Shown here: positions 1 through 8,177 of the stretch, in pieces
How the letters are laid out: each line of letters begins with the position of its first letter
Numbering within the stretch: position 1 is the first letter of the stretch
Assembly: GCA_004552385.1 (NCBI GenBank)
Contig: SFOL01000030.1
Location: forward strand, 1 to 19,654
Direction: 5' to 3'
DNA from: Bacteroidales bacterium
Lineage (GTDB): Bacteria > Bacteroidota > Bacteroidia > Bacteroidales > Marinilabiliaceae
DNA length: 19,654 bases
Program-made: the position numbers and the translations under genes
Notes under the pieces: generated by a model
What the model was told of the DNA's origin: nothing
The model's database searches: none
The model's input: the letters and a program-made list of their open reading frames with translations, nothing else

Positions 1-206
1 TTGTTCAGGAAAGAATAACAGTTGATGTAGTACATGAGCGTAATCCTTATTATTGTAGCAAGCCTGGAGAAACTCCAGGATCTGTTTCTGACACGCTTCA
101 GGACAACCATAAGCAGCAGATTTGCTATAAGAGTCACCTAAATCTGTATCCTGATAGCTTTAGCGCATTCTCCTTAGAATATGTTTTGGTAGTAAAAAAC
201 AAATAA
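1..206 (+). CDS. 3' end of an unidentified protein, possibly a glycoside hydrolase C-terminal domain
   Basis: An open frame enters from the left edge (first full codon at base 3) and stops with TAA at 204-206, giving the last 67 residues of a protein. It has no Met, so the start lies outside the window. The end alternates hydrophobic residues, with a YPDSFSAFSLEY stretch like the last strand of the beta-sandwich that closes GH51/GH30-type arabinofuranosidases and related enzymes, where a 'pySfsvl' motif is usual; an upstream N-P-Y pattern also fits. This is recall of a family pattern, not an alignment. Codons are more A/T-rich than in the genes from gltD onward. That it is coding is supported by the long open frame and by a terminator 7 bases after the stop. 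The product is uncertain. Confidence 0.55.
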   Translation, partial: VQERITVDVVHERNPYYCSKPGETPGSVSDTLQDNHKQQICYKSHLNLYPDSFSAFSLEYVLVVKNK

Positions 207-212
207 ACGAAA

Positions 213-249
213 AGGCTGAATCTTCGTCATGAGGATTCAGCCTATTTTT
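213..249 (+). terminator. Rho-independent terminator after the left-edge partial gene
   Basis: A perfect 10-bp stem (AGGCTGAATC at 213-222 with GATTCAGCCT at 234-243) and an 11-base loop are followed by TATTTTT. It starts 7 bases after the stop codon at 206. The A-rich bases before the stem could also give a short U-run on the other strand, so weak bidirectional activity is possible. Confidence 0.85.
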
Positions 250-280
250 CATATCGCTTGGAAAAACTTTAGCGGACAGC

Positions 281-331
281 AATATAAAAAATCACCTGCG
301 CAGAGGCGGCTATACGTCGTCTGCGCAGGTG
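281..331 (-). terminator. Rho-independent terminator of the lipoprotein gene at 356-1204
   Basis: An 11-bp perfect stem (CACCTGCGCAG at 293-303 with CTGCGCAGGTG at 321-331) is followed, reading the - strand, by a run of six U encoded at 286-291. It lies 25 bases past the end of the - strand gene. A separate 14-base perfect palindrome, GCTTTTTAAAAAGC at 335-348, sits between it and the stop codon. Confidence 0.85.
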
Positions 332-355
332 GTAGCTTTTTAAAAAGCGCTGGGC

Positions 356-1204
356 TTATTCCATTGTGCTTACAGCTCTGACAGCATATCCGCAACCTCT
401 TTGTGAATCTTTCATTACGACGGAAATGTTAGTATCGTCCATGTGATTCAGAAAGAGACTTTGCGCGTATGTGTAACCTTTTGATGATGAAAGGCTTGCT
501 GTCCAATAATACGTATTGTTCGAGCTTAAGCCGTTGGTGTCGCCGTAGATGCCGAAATAACCGGCTGAGGGCATGAATATGCGTCCGCCGGTGGTGTTGC
601 TCACGACCATGAAGCCGGCGATGCCCGAGTTTTTGTAGTCGCTGGTCCAAACCCATGCGCAGTTCATGGGGTTTGCCAGTTCACCCATCTCGTCGGCTGT
701 GGGAGTTCTCCACTCGTGTCCGAGCATTTGCGTAGCCACGTCATCGTCGGCATCGAGCGAGGTGAGATTGTCCGTTTCATTATACTTTGTAAGCGATGAG
801 GAGCTGGCGTCGCGCCACTTGTAGTTGTCATCGGAGAATTTGCCTTTAGTCTCAATCTCGCCCCAGGCGAAGTAGCGTCCGTATCCGTATGTGCGCACTG
901 CTCCGACATTCATTGAAGCCCATTTGACCGAGAGGCCCATATCGACGGCCTTGAGGGTGCTCTCATCCTCCTCGTCGTCCGCCTTGCCGTCGTCGGTTGA
1001 GCCGTCGGTGTCGCCATTGCCGCCCGGCACGACCACTATCGTGTCAACGCGGCTTATCAATATGCTGTCGATGGCCGACTTGTCTACCATGGGGTTATTT
1101 ATGACGATTGTGTCACCTTTCACGACTGTGATGTAGTTATACTCGTCCTTGTCGCATGAGGCGAGTATTGCCGCCAGAGAGGCGATTGCGATTAGTCTCT
1201 TCAT
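356..1204 (-). CDS. Surface lipoprotein with Fibrobacter-paralogous (FISUMP-like) domain
   Basis: The 282-residue product begins with a lipoprotein signal peptide: a basic MKR, a hydrophobic core and the lipobox LASC, with the lipidated Cys at 17. The next residues (DKDE) are acidic, as in surface-export signals of Bacteroidetes lipoproteins. Residues about 20-60 are beta-rich and 61-83 are a Gly/Asp/Glu linker. From about 87 to the end is a domain opening with VDMGLSVKWASMNVGA, the usual start of the Fibrobacter succinogenes paralogous domain (TIGR02145 type), followed by FAWGE, a WRTPTADEM block, YYWTAS and a closing YAVRAVS. These domains recur in surface proteins of gut Bacteroidales; no precise function is known to me. 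The gene stands alone between terminators. The ATG at 1204 has no clear Shine-Dalgarno, which is normal in this phylum. Family call fairly sure; role unknown. Confidence 0.85.
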   Translation of the reverse strand: MKRLIAIASLAAILASCDKDEYNYITVVKGDTIVINNPMVDKSAIDSILISRVDTIVVVPGGNGDTDGSTDDGKADDEEDESTLKAVDMGLSVKWASMNVGAVRTYGYGRYFAWGEIETKGKFSDDNYKWRDASSSSLTKYNETDNLTSLDADDDVATQMLGHEWRTPTADEMGELANPMNCAWVWTSDYKNSGIAGFMVVSNTTGGRIFMPSAGYFGIYGDTNGLSSNNTYYWTASLSSSKGYTYAQSLFLNHMDDTNISVVMKDSQRGCGYAVRAVSTME

Positions 1205-1245
1205 CTTTTTTCATTAATAGTTGAGAGGTAAAAGTCTATTCTCTC

Positions 1246-1253
1246 CAAAAGTA
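1246..1253 (-). promoter_or_regulatory. Candidate -7 box for the gene at 356-1204
   Basis: Read on the - strand the bases are TACTTTTG, a full match to the Bacteroidetes -7 consensus TAnnTTTG. Transcription would start near 1239, leaving a leader of about 35 bases. No TTTG -33 element is visible at the usual distance, so this is tentative. An inverted repeat (TGAGAA at 1265-1270, TTCTCA at 1278-1283) lies just upstream. Confidence 0.4.
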
Positions 1254-1355
1254 GATAACATGTGTGAGAATTTTTTGTTCTCATCATACACCTGATGACG
1301 AAAAGGAGTAAAAAGTAGTAATAATCAGTTACGTGTGCCACTCGTCAACAGCCTG

Positions 1356-1406
1356 GCAAAAAGAAGACCCCCGCGGCGGATATCTCATCCACACCCGCGG
1401 GGGTCT
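1356..1406 (-). terminator. Rho-independent terminator of the gltBD operon
   Basis: A perfect 12-bp GC-rich stem (AGACCCCCGCGG at 1365-1376 with CCGCGGGGGTCT at 1395-1406) is followed on the - strand by a five-U run encoded at 1358-1362. It lies 33 bases beyond the gltD stop codon. There is a shorter T-rich stretch on the + side, but no + strand gene would need it. Confidence 0.85.
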
Positions 1407-1438
1407 GACAATAAAAAAACCAGACTAACAGATTTTTC

Positions 1439-2863
1439 TTATTTGGCCATGAGGTAGTCATTGACGCCCTTGGCGGTCTCCCGGCCTCTGGCTATGGCCC
1501 TGACCACGAGGCTTGCGCCAGTGGCGGCGTCGCCTGCGGCAAATACGCCCGGCACGCTCGTCATGCCGTTATTGTCCACTTTTATGTTGCCCCTGCTGTC
1601 GAGCTCCACTCCCAGCTCGTTCACGAGGCCCTCGTGTACTGGCGAGAGGAAGCCCATGCAAAGTAGCACGAGCTCGGCGTCGACCATGTATGCCGAGTCG
1701 GGCTTTTCGACCATTTTGGGCCGCCCGTTCTCATCTTTCACCCACTCCACCTCTACGAGCTCCACTTTCTTGACGTGGCCGTTCTCGCCGATGAAGCGTT
1801 TTGTGCTTAGGCTCCAGCGCCTGTCGCACCCCTCCTTGTGGCTGCTTGTGGTCTTGAGCACAGTGGGCCAGTAGGGCCACGGGTTGCCCGGCGCTCGTTT
1901 CTCGCTTGGTTTGGGCATAATCTCAATCTGCGTGACCGAGCGCGCTTTCTGCCGGTTGCTCGTGCCGACGCAGTCTGAGCCCGTGTCGCCGCCGCCAATC
2001 ACGAGGACAGGCTTGCCTGTGGCTAAAATCCTGTCGGAGTCTTTAACCGCGTCGCCGCGGTTCACGTGGTTCTGCTGCTGGAGGAACTCGAGGGCGAAGT
2101 GCACGCCTTTGAGTTCCCTGCCCTCCACCTGGAGGTCTCTCGGCAGGCCCGCGCCTATGGTCACCACGATGGCGTCATACTCCTTGCGCAGCTTGTCGAG
2201 CTTGACGTTGACGCCCACCTCGGCTCCGGTCTTGAATGTTATGCCCTCGGCTTGAAGGACTGCGAGCCTGCGGTCAATGACCTTCTTGCTGAGCTTGAAG
2301 TCAGGAATGCCGTAACGTAGGAGTCCGCCGATGGCGTTGGCCTTCTCAAAGACCGTGACCGTGTGTCCGGCCTGGTTCAGAAGGTCGGCGCACGCCATTC
2401 CGGCGGGGCCGCCGCCTATGACGGCGACCTTCTTGCCCGTCCGGCGCGCAGGGATGCGAGGTTGGATTATGCCGAGCTGAAACGCGTGCTCGACCACTGA
2501 ACACTCGTTCTCGCGGCATGTCACCGCCTCGTTATCAATGGCCAGGACGCAACTCTTCTCGCACAACGCTGGGCATATGCGACCCGTGAACTCGGGGAAG
2601 TTGCTTGTGGAATTCAGAATCTTGTAGGCCGTCTCCCAGTCTCCGCGCCATGCCGCGTCTTGCCACTCCGGGTTCTTGTTGCCCAGAGGGCACGCCCAGT
2701 GGCAGAAGGGCACTCCGCAATCCATGCACCTGCTGGCCTGGAGCTGCCTGTCGGCGTCAGCCAGGGTCTGCTCCACCTCGCTATAGTCTTCCACTCTCTC
2801 GGCCAGGGCCCGGTAGCCGCCCTCTTTGCGCGGCACCTTTATAAATCCTTTAGGGTCTGCCAT
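1439..2863 (-). CDS. gltD: Glutamate synthase, small (beta) subunit
   Basis: The 474-residue product is the NAD(P)H-oxidising subunit of glutamate synthase. It passes electrons from NAD(P)H through FAD and two iron-sulfur clusters to the large subunit. The N-terminal cluster domain has Cys46, 49, 54 and 58 (CMDCGVPFCHWAC) and Cys97, 101 and 105 (CPALCEKSC). A first dinucleotide fold (FAD) carries VIGGGPAG at 148-155, and a second (NAD(P)H) carries VIGGGDTG at 288-295. The C-terminal FAD contact is VPGVFAAGDAATG. Length and order match the family. It follows gltB on the same strand after a 125-base gap with no terminator, so the two are very likely co-transcribed. The ATG at 2863 precedes the conserved start; no strong Shine-Dalgarno is visible. 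Cofactor choice (NADH or NADPH) cannot be read by eye. Confidence 0.97.
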   Translation of the reverse strand: MADPKGFIKVPRKEGGYRALAERVEDYSEVEQTLADADRQLQASRCMDCGVPFCHWACPLGNKNPEWQDAAWRGDWETAYKILNSTSNFPEFTGRICPALCEKSCVLAIDNEAVTCRENECSVVEHAFQLGIIQPRIPARRTGKKVAVIGGGPAGMACADLLNQAGHTVTVFEKANAIGGLLRYGIPDFKLSKKVIDRRLAVLQAEGITFKTGAEVGVNVKLDKLRKEYDAIVVTIGAGLPRDLQVEGRELKGVHFALEFLQQQNHVNRGDAVKDSDRILATGKPVLVIGGGDTGSDCVGTSNRQKARSVTQIEIMPKPSEKRAPGNPWPYWPTVLKTTSSHKEGCDRRWSLSTKRFIGENGHVKKVELVEVEWVKDENGRPKMVEKPDSAYMVDAELVLLCMGFLSPVHEGLVNELGVELDSRGNIKVDNNGMTSVPGVFAAGDAATGASLVVRAIARGRETAKGVNDYLMAK

Positions 2864-2988
2864 ATCAATATCTTATCTGTTTCCGCCGCCCCGATGGGCT
2901 CTGAAGAAGCCCTCTGACGCGGCTTGGCATTGTTCTTTTATAATTAGTAAAACTCATATTGCCGGCTGTCAGCCGTCTTGGCGTCGTC

Positions 2989-5900
2989 TTAGTTGTGTAT
3001 ATTGCTCTCCTCGCTGCTGGTCAGTTTGCGCTCAAGCTCCTTGAGCTTTTGCTCCTCAAGGACTTTCTTATACTCGAACGGGATGACCTTGACGAACTTG
3101 TGAACAAACTTGTTCCAGTTTGAGAGAATCCTGCGCGCCTTGGCCGAGTTGGTGTAGAGCAAATGCTTAGAGAGCATACCTTGCAACTCGAGAATGTCGG
3201 TCTTGTCCTCGAGCCTGCAAAGGTCCACGAGACCCTTGTTGCAGTAGAAGTCGAAGTCGCCATCCTCGTCGAGGACGTATGCGATGCCGCCGCTCATGCC
3301 GGCCGCGAAGTTCCTGCCCGTCTTGCCTATGACGACGACGCGGCCGCCCGTCATATACTCGCAGCAGTGGTCTCCCACGCCTTCCACCACGGCCGAAGCG
3401 CCCGAGTTCCTGACAGCGAAACGCTCGCCTGCCACTCCGCGGACGGAGACGAAGCCTGACGTGGCGCCATAGAGCACGGTGTTGCCGATGATGATGTTAT
3501 CTTCGGGCACGAACTTGCTGCCGACAGGCGGGACCACGATGATCTTGCCGCCCGAGAGGCCTTTGCCCAGGTAGTCGTTGCTCTCGCCCTCGAGGCGGAA
3601 CGTGACGCCCTTGACAAGGAATGCGCCGAAGCTCTGGCCCGCCGAGCCGAAGAAAGTGCCGTTTATGGTGTCTTCGGGCAGACCCTCCTCGCCATGGAGC
3701 TTCGAGATCTCGCCCGAGAGCATGGCGCCGACGGTGCGGTCGACGTTGTTGATGTTCTTGCTTATCCATACTTTCTGGCCGCTCTGCAGGGCAGGCTCGC
3801 TCTGGGCTATGAGGTCATAGTCCATGACGCCCTGGAGGTCATGATCCTGCTCGGCTGTGTTGTATATGGCGAACCTCTTGCCGGCCTCCTGGAAGTAGGT
3901 GATGCGGCTCATGTCGATGCCTTGCGTCTTCCAGTTGCCGACGCTCTTGTCCTGCTCCAGCAGGTCGGACCGGCCGATGATGTCGTTCAGCGAGCGCGCG
4001 CCCATCTCGGCGAGGATCTCCCTGACCTCCCTTGCCAGGAAGCGGAAGTAGTTGACGAGATACTCGCTCTTGCCGCGGAAGCGTTTGCGGAGCTCCTCGT
4101 CTTGCGTGGCGATGCCCGTCGGGCACGTGTTCAGGTGGCATTTGCGCATCATCACGCAGCCCAGTACTATGAGCGCGGACGTGGCGAAGCCGTACTCCTC
4201 GGCGCCGAGGCATGCCATCTTGATGACGTCCATACCGTTCTTGAGCTGTCCGTCGGTCTGTATCTTGACCCTGCCGCGCAGGTTGTTCATGACGAGCGTC
4301 TGCTGAGTCTCGGCCAAACCTATCTCGACGGGCATGCCGGCGTATTTTATTGAGCTTGCGGGGCTTGCGCCAGTGCCACCCTCCGCGCCTGAGATGACGA
4401 TGAGGTCAGCCTTGGCCTTGGCCACGCCTGCGGCGATGGTGCCTACGCCGCTCTCGCTGACCAGCTTGACGCTAATCTTAGCGTGAGGGTTGGTGCACTT
4501 AAGGTCGAAGATGAGCTGCTTGAGGTCCTCGATGGAGTAAATGTCATGGTGAGGTGGGGGCGAGATGAGAGTGATGCCAGGGGTGGAGTTCCTCATCTTC
4601 GCGATGATGTGGTTCACCTTGAAGCCCGGCAACTGGCCGCCCTCGCCCGGCTTGGCTCCTTGCGCAATCTTAATCTGAAGTTCGTCGGCGTTGACGAGGT
4701 AGTTGTTCGTCACGCCGAATCGGCCTGACGCGACCTGCTTGATGGCGCTTCGCATGTCGGTCTTGAACCTGGCGGAGTCTTCTCCGCCCTCGCCGGTGTT
4801 CGACCTGCCGCCTATGCTGTTCATGGCGATAGCCATGGCCTCATGCGCCTCCTTGCTTATGGCACCGAAGCTCATGGCGCCCGTGCAGAATCGTTTCATG
4901 ATGTCCTCTTCGCTCTCCACCTCGTCGAGCGGCACCGGCTGACCCTCCTTGAGTTTGAGGAAGCCGCGTATGAAGAGCGGCGACGCGTTGTCGGCATTGA
5001 CTTTAGCGCTGAACTCCTTGAACTTCGCATAGTCGTTTTGGCTGGTGGCCCATTGCAAGAGGGCTATGCTGTCGGGGTTCCATCCGTGCCTCTCGCCATA
5101 TTTGCGGTAGGAGAACCTGCCGTCGATGTCGAACACGTCGGAGCTTGCGAACGGCTTCTGGCCGAACGCCCTCTGGTGGAACATCTCAGCCTCCTTGGCG
5201 AGCTCTTCAAAACCGAGTCCGCCAATCTTGCTCGGCGTGCCGACGAAACACGTGTCGATCACCTCCTGGCTGAGGCCGATGCTCTCGAACTGCTGCGCTC
5301 CGTGGTAGCTGAGCAGGGTTGAGATGCCCATCTTGCTCATGATCTTGAGGATGCCCTTGTCCACCGCGTGGATGTAGTTGTCGCGCGCAGTGACGTAGTC
5401 CGCCGTTATCTGGCCGTCGCGGATAAGGTGCTCAATGGAGACGAAGCAGAGGTACGGGTTGATGACCGACGCTCCGTAGCCCAGGAGGAGAGCAAAGTGC
5501 ATGACCTCCCTTGCGTCGCCCGTCTCGACAATGAGGCCCACTTGCATCCTTTTCTTGGCGCGAATGAGGTGATGGTGCACCGTGGCCACGGCCAAGAGGC
5601 TTGGGATGGGGACCATGTCCTCGCTTATGCCTTTGTCAGACAATATGATGTAGTTCTTCTGCGCATCCACGGCGTCCTCGGCCGCCTTACAGATGTTGTG
5701 GAGCGCGTTCTGGAGCCCTATGCCGCCCGAACCGACCGGGAAGAGCGTCGGGATGGTGACGTGCGTGAACTGCGCGCTCTTGCCGTCCTTGATCTTGGCG
5801 AGGTCAGTGTTTGAGACGATGGGGCTGTCGAACTTGAGCGTTCTGCACTGCAGCGGCTCCTCGGCCAGGAGGTTGCCCATGATGGAGCCTATGTAGTGCG

Positions 5901-7557
5901 TGAGGCTCATTACGAGACCCTCGCGAATGGAGTCGATAGGCGGGTTGGTGACCTGGGCGAACGTCTGTCGGAAATACTGGTAGAGGTTCTGGGGCTTCTC
6001 ACTGAAGGCGGCTGTAGGCGTGTCGTTACCCATTGAGCTGCTGGGCTCGTTGCCCGTGTTGGCCATGGGCGCGATGGTCAGCTTGAAGTCCTCCTTGTTG
6101 TAGCCGAACACATTCTTGTATGTGTCGAACTGGTCGTCCGGCACGACCGACTCCGGGGCTTTTACCTCTGTCTTAATGTCGTCGAGGCTGAAACGGTTGT
6201 TCCTCAGCCAGTTCTCGTAAGGGTGCATACGGGCGATCTGGAGCTTCGCCTCGTCGTTGGGAATGATTGTGCCGAGCTGAGTGTCCACGAGCAGAAGCTT
6301 GCCGGGCCTCAGCCTGCCTTTCTCCTTAATCTCCTCCGGCTCAAAGATCTGCACGCCTACCTCCGAACCCATCACTATCATGTCGTTCTTGGTGATGACA
6401 TATCGGCTTGGGCGCAGTCCGTTGCGATCGAGAGTGCCGCCGACGTATCGACCGTCGGTGAAGACGAGCGCGGCCGGGCCGTCCCATGGCTCCATGATGG
6501 TGGAGTGGTACTCGTAGTAGGCTTTGAGAGAATCGGGTATGGGGTTCTTCTCGTTCCAGCTTTCGGGCACCATCATGGTGAGAGCCTGCGGCATGGTGCG
6601 CCCCGCCTGTACGAGGAACTCGAAGACGTTGTCGAACGAGGCCGAGTCGCTCATGTTGGGCTCGACTATAGGGAAGCATTTTTTGAGATCGTCTCCGAAG
6701 AGGTCGCTCTGGAGGATGCCCTCGCGCGCCTGCATCCACAGCCTGTTGCCGCGGATGGTGTTAATCTCGCCGTTGTGGGCTATCATCCTGAAAGGCTGAG
6801 CCAGATCCCACGTCGGGAACGTGTTGGTGGAGAAGCGGCTGTGGACCACGGCGATTGCGCTCGCCACCTTGGGGTCGCGCAGGTCGAGGAAATACTCGCC
6901 GAGCTGCTTGGGCGTGAGCATGCCCTTGTATATGAAAGTGCGGCACGAGAGGCTGACGACGTAGTACGACTCCTTGTCGATAATGTTCGACTGCCTTACG
7001 CGTATTTCCGCCTGCTTGCGAATCATGTAGAGCTTACGCTCGAACTTGTCGGCCTCCTCGCCCTTGCTGCGAATGAAAATCTGCTTGATGCACGGCTCGT
7101 TGCGCAAGGCTATTTCGCCGACGCAGCTGCTGTCGACCGGCACGTCGCGCCAGCCTATGACGCTCAGGCCTTCGGACTCAACATAGTGGTTGAGCGTCTC
7201 GACGCACTTCTTGGCGGCGTCGGCGTTCTTTGGCAGGAAGACGAGTCCCGAAGCGTATTTGCCGGATTCGGGCAGATCCTCCATGACCGATTTGAAAAAC
7301 TCGTGTGGCATCTGGATGAGGATGCCCGCGCCGTCGCCGCTCTTGTTGTCGGCTCCCTCGGCGCCGCGGTGGGTCATGTTGACGTTCACTTGCAAACCCC
7401 GCATGACTATGTCATGGGTCTTCTCGCCCTTGATGTTGGCTACGAAGCCAACACCGCACGCGTCATGCTCATTAGCGGGGTCGTAGAGCCCCTGTGCCTT
7501 GGGCATTCGCACGTAGCCAGCGGTCTGCGCCTGTGGCAGTGTCTTGGTCGTTGTCAT
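2989..7557 (-). CDS. gltB: Glutamate synthase, large (alpha) subunit
   Basis: This cytosolic enzyme releases ammonia from glutamine, channels it to 2-oxoglutarate and makes two glutamates. Numbering from the ATG at 7557 (1522 aa), the class II amidotransferase nucleophile is Cys34 in HDACGVGF, so about 33 residues should be removed as a propeptide. A central domain follows, then the FMN-binding barrel with SGAEGGTGASPASS and QTDGQLKNG. The 3Fe-4S Cys residues are 1134, 1140 and 1145 (CVMMRKCHLNTC). The end is the GXGXG beta-helix domain (GATSGFVSVRG, GMSGGIAYV). An in-frame ATG at 7644 would add 29 Arg/Thr-rich residues not typical of the family. I prefer 7557 because AAAGGA lies just before it, although its 3-base spacing is short. 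The start remains open. Confidence 0.96.
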   Translation of the reverse strand: MTTTKTLPQAQTAGYVRMPKAQGLYDPANEHDACGVGFVANIKGEKTHDIVMRGLQVNVNMTHRGAEGADNKSGDGAGILIQMPHEFFKSVMEDLPESGKYASGLVFLPKNADAAKKCVETLNHYVESEGLSVIGWRDVPVDSSCVGEIALRNEPCIKQIFIRSKGEEADKFERKLYMIRKQAEIRVRQSNIIDKESYYVVSLSCRTFIYKGMLTPKQLGEYFLDLRDPKVASAIAVVHSRFSTNTFPTWDLAQPFRMIAHNGEINTIRGNRLWMQAREGILQSDLFGDDLKKCFPIVEPNMSDSASFDNVFEFLVQAGRTMPQALTMMVPESWNEKNPIPDSLKAYYEYHSTIMEPWDGPAALVFTDGRYVGGTLDRNGLRPSRYVITKNDMIVMGSEVGVQIFEPEEIKEKGRLRPGKLLLVDTQLGTIIPNDEAKLQIARMHPYENWLRNNRFSLDDIKTEVKAPESVVPDDQFDTYKNVFGYNKEDFKLTIAPMANTGNEPSSSMGNDTPTAAFSEKPQNLYQYFRQTFAQVTNPPIDSIREGLVMSLTHYIGSIMGNLLAEEPLQCRTLKFDSPIVSNTDLAKIKDGKSAQFTHVTIPTLFPVGSGGIGLQNALHNICKAAEDAVDAQKNYIILSDKGISEDMVPIPSLLAVATVHHHLIRAKKRMQVGLIVETGDAREVMHFALLLGYGASVINPYLCFVSIEHLIRDGQITADYVTARDNYIHAVDKGILKIMSKMGISTLLSYHGAQQFESIGLSQEVIDTCFVGTPSKIGGLGFEELAKEAEMFHQRAFGQKPFASSDVFDIDGRFSYRKYGERHGWNPDSIALLQWATSQNDYAKFKEFSAKVNADNASPLFIRGFLKLKEGQPVPLDEVESEEDIMKRFCTGAMSFGAISKEAHEAMAIAMNSIGGRSNTGEGGEDSARFKTDMRSAIKQVASGRFGVTNNYLVNADELQIKIAQGAKPGEGGQLPGFKVNHIIAKMRNSTPGITLISPPPHHDIYSIEDLKQLIFDLKCTNPHAKISVKLVSESGVGTIAAGVAKAKADLIVISGAEGGTGASPASSIKYAGMPVEIGLAETQQTLVMNNLRGRVKIQTDGQLKNGMDVIKMACLGAEEYGFATSALIVLGCVMMRKCHLNTCPTGIATQDEELRKRFRGKSEYLVNYFRFLAREVREILAEMGARSLNDIIGRSDLLEQDKSVGNWKTQGIDMSRITYFQEAGKRFAIYNTAEQDHDLQGVMDYDLIAQSEPALQSGQKVWISKNINNVDRTVGAMLSGEISKLHGEEGLPEDTINGTFFGSAGQSFGAFLVKGVTFRLEGESNDYLGKGLSGGKIIVVPPVGSKFVPEDNIIIGNTVLYGATSGFVSVRGVAGERFAVRNSGASAVVEGVGDHCCEYMTGGRVVVIGKTGRNFAAGMSGGIAYVLDEDGDFDFYCNKGLVDLCRLEDKTDILELQGMLSKHLLYTNSAKARRILSNWNKFVHKFVKVIPFEYKKVLEEQKLKELERKLTSSEESNIHN

Positions 7558-7708
7558 GGTTCCTTTATTGTTTTTTGTCGTAGCTCTTGTCGGTCGTTCG
7601 GCCGGTTCTGATAAACCTGCGCCCCGTCCGAAGGAGGTTTTCATTAGGTTTTATTCCGTAAGTATGATTATTAGTCCATTAATCTCCTCTTTTGCTTTCG
7701 GAACGTTA

Positions 7709-7738
7709 CAAATTTAATAACATACGCGACAAATCAAA
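7709..7738 (-). promoter_or_regulatory. Promoter of gltBD
   Basis: Read on the - strand, TAAATTTG (7709-7716) matches the Bacteroidetes -7 consensus TAnnTTTG exactly, and a TTTG -33 element (7735-7738) lies 18 bases upstream, one short of the usual 19-21. Transcription would begin near 7702, giving a leader of about 145 bases to the ATG at 7557, or about 58 to the ATG at 7644. Confidence 0.6.
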
Positions 7739-7877
7739 AGCTACTAATGGGTATTTAACAAGAAATTTGCCACCTTTCAGTGATGCTCTTATAAAAGCGT
7801 AAGCAAAATGATGACTATTGCTTACGAGATCGTTTTGCGACAACAGCCGAGGCATATTGAACCCGCGCAATGCAAAC

Positions 7878-7912
7878 CGCCGGGCGACAGTTTTCACAAC
7901 TATCGCCCGGCG
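7878..7912 (-). terminator. Hairpin, possible terminator of the PUL regulator transcript
   Basis: A 10-bp perfect stem (CGCCGGGCGA at 7878-7887 with TCGCCCGGCG at 7903-7912) continues, after one mismatch, with AGTT/AACT (7889-7892 with 7898-7901), leaving a 5-base loop. Only GTTT follows on the - strand and GTTTCTT on the + strand, so neither side has a good U-run. The regulator ends 266 bases away. Since only the regulator transcript could plausibly reach it, I assign the - strand with low certainty. Confidence 0.4.
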
Positions 7913-8177
7913 TTTCTTATCACTACCTATAAATACTGCTCTATTGAGAACCCGCCCCGGCCTATCCAGAAGGCGATATCCGCCTCCCGGCCGCATGGCG
8001 GGCTATCAAGTATCTTAAGAAAAGGACTCCTCTCATCAGCGTGATGATGCGAATTTAGACTGCCCCTCAGATTGCCCCTAACAAAAACGCCGGCTTTTGA
8101 CGAAATGACGTTAATCAGTGACGAGCCGCGCAAAAACGATGTCATAATAGGTGACGAGCGTGAACGCCCCGCATCTG

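Larger units (their letters stand above)
7558..8177. other. Non-coding stretch between gltB and the PUL regulator
   Basis: No convincing gene is present; the open frames here have no family features. The left part holds the gltB leader (with the alternative ATG at 7644) and promoter. The middle holds a long hairpin (7878-7912). The right part, just after the regulator's stop codon, holds a 9-base direct repeat GTGACGAGC at 8118-8126 and 8151-8159 (33-base period) and a short palindrome around GCCGGC at 8089-8094. I see no clear function for the last 200 bases. Confidence 0.5.

Noticed and set aside
335..348. 14-base palindrome GCTTTTTAAAAAGC
   Set aside because: It leaves no loop for a stable hairpin and is mostly A/T; it may extend the neighbouring terminators but has no clear role.
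6223..7611. A 462-codon open frame on the + strand opposite gltB
   Set aside because: It lies entirely antisense to gltB, shows no recognisable domain, and long antisense frames are expected opposite GC-biased codons.
7706..7996. A 96-codon open frame on the - strand between gltB and the regulator
   Set aside because: It overlaps the gltB promoter and the long hairpin at 7878-7912 and has no family features.
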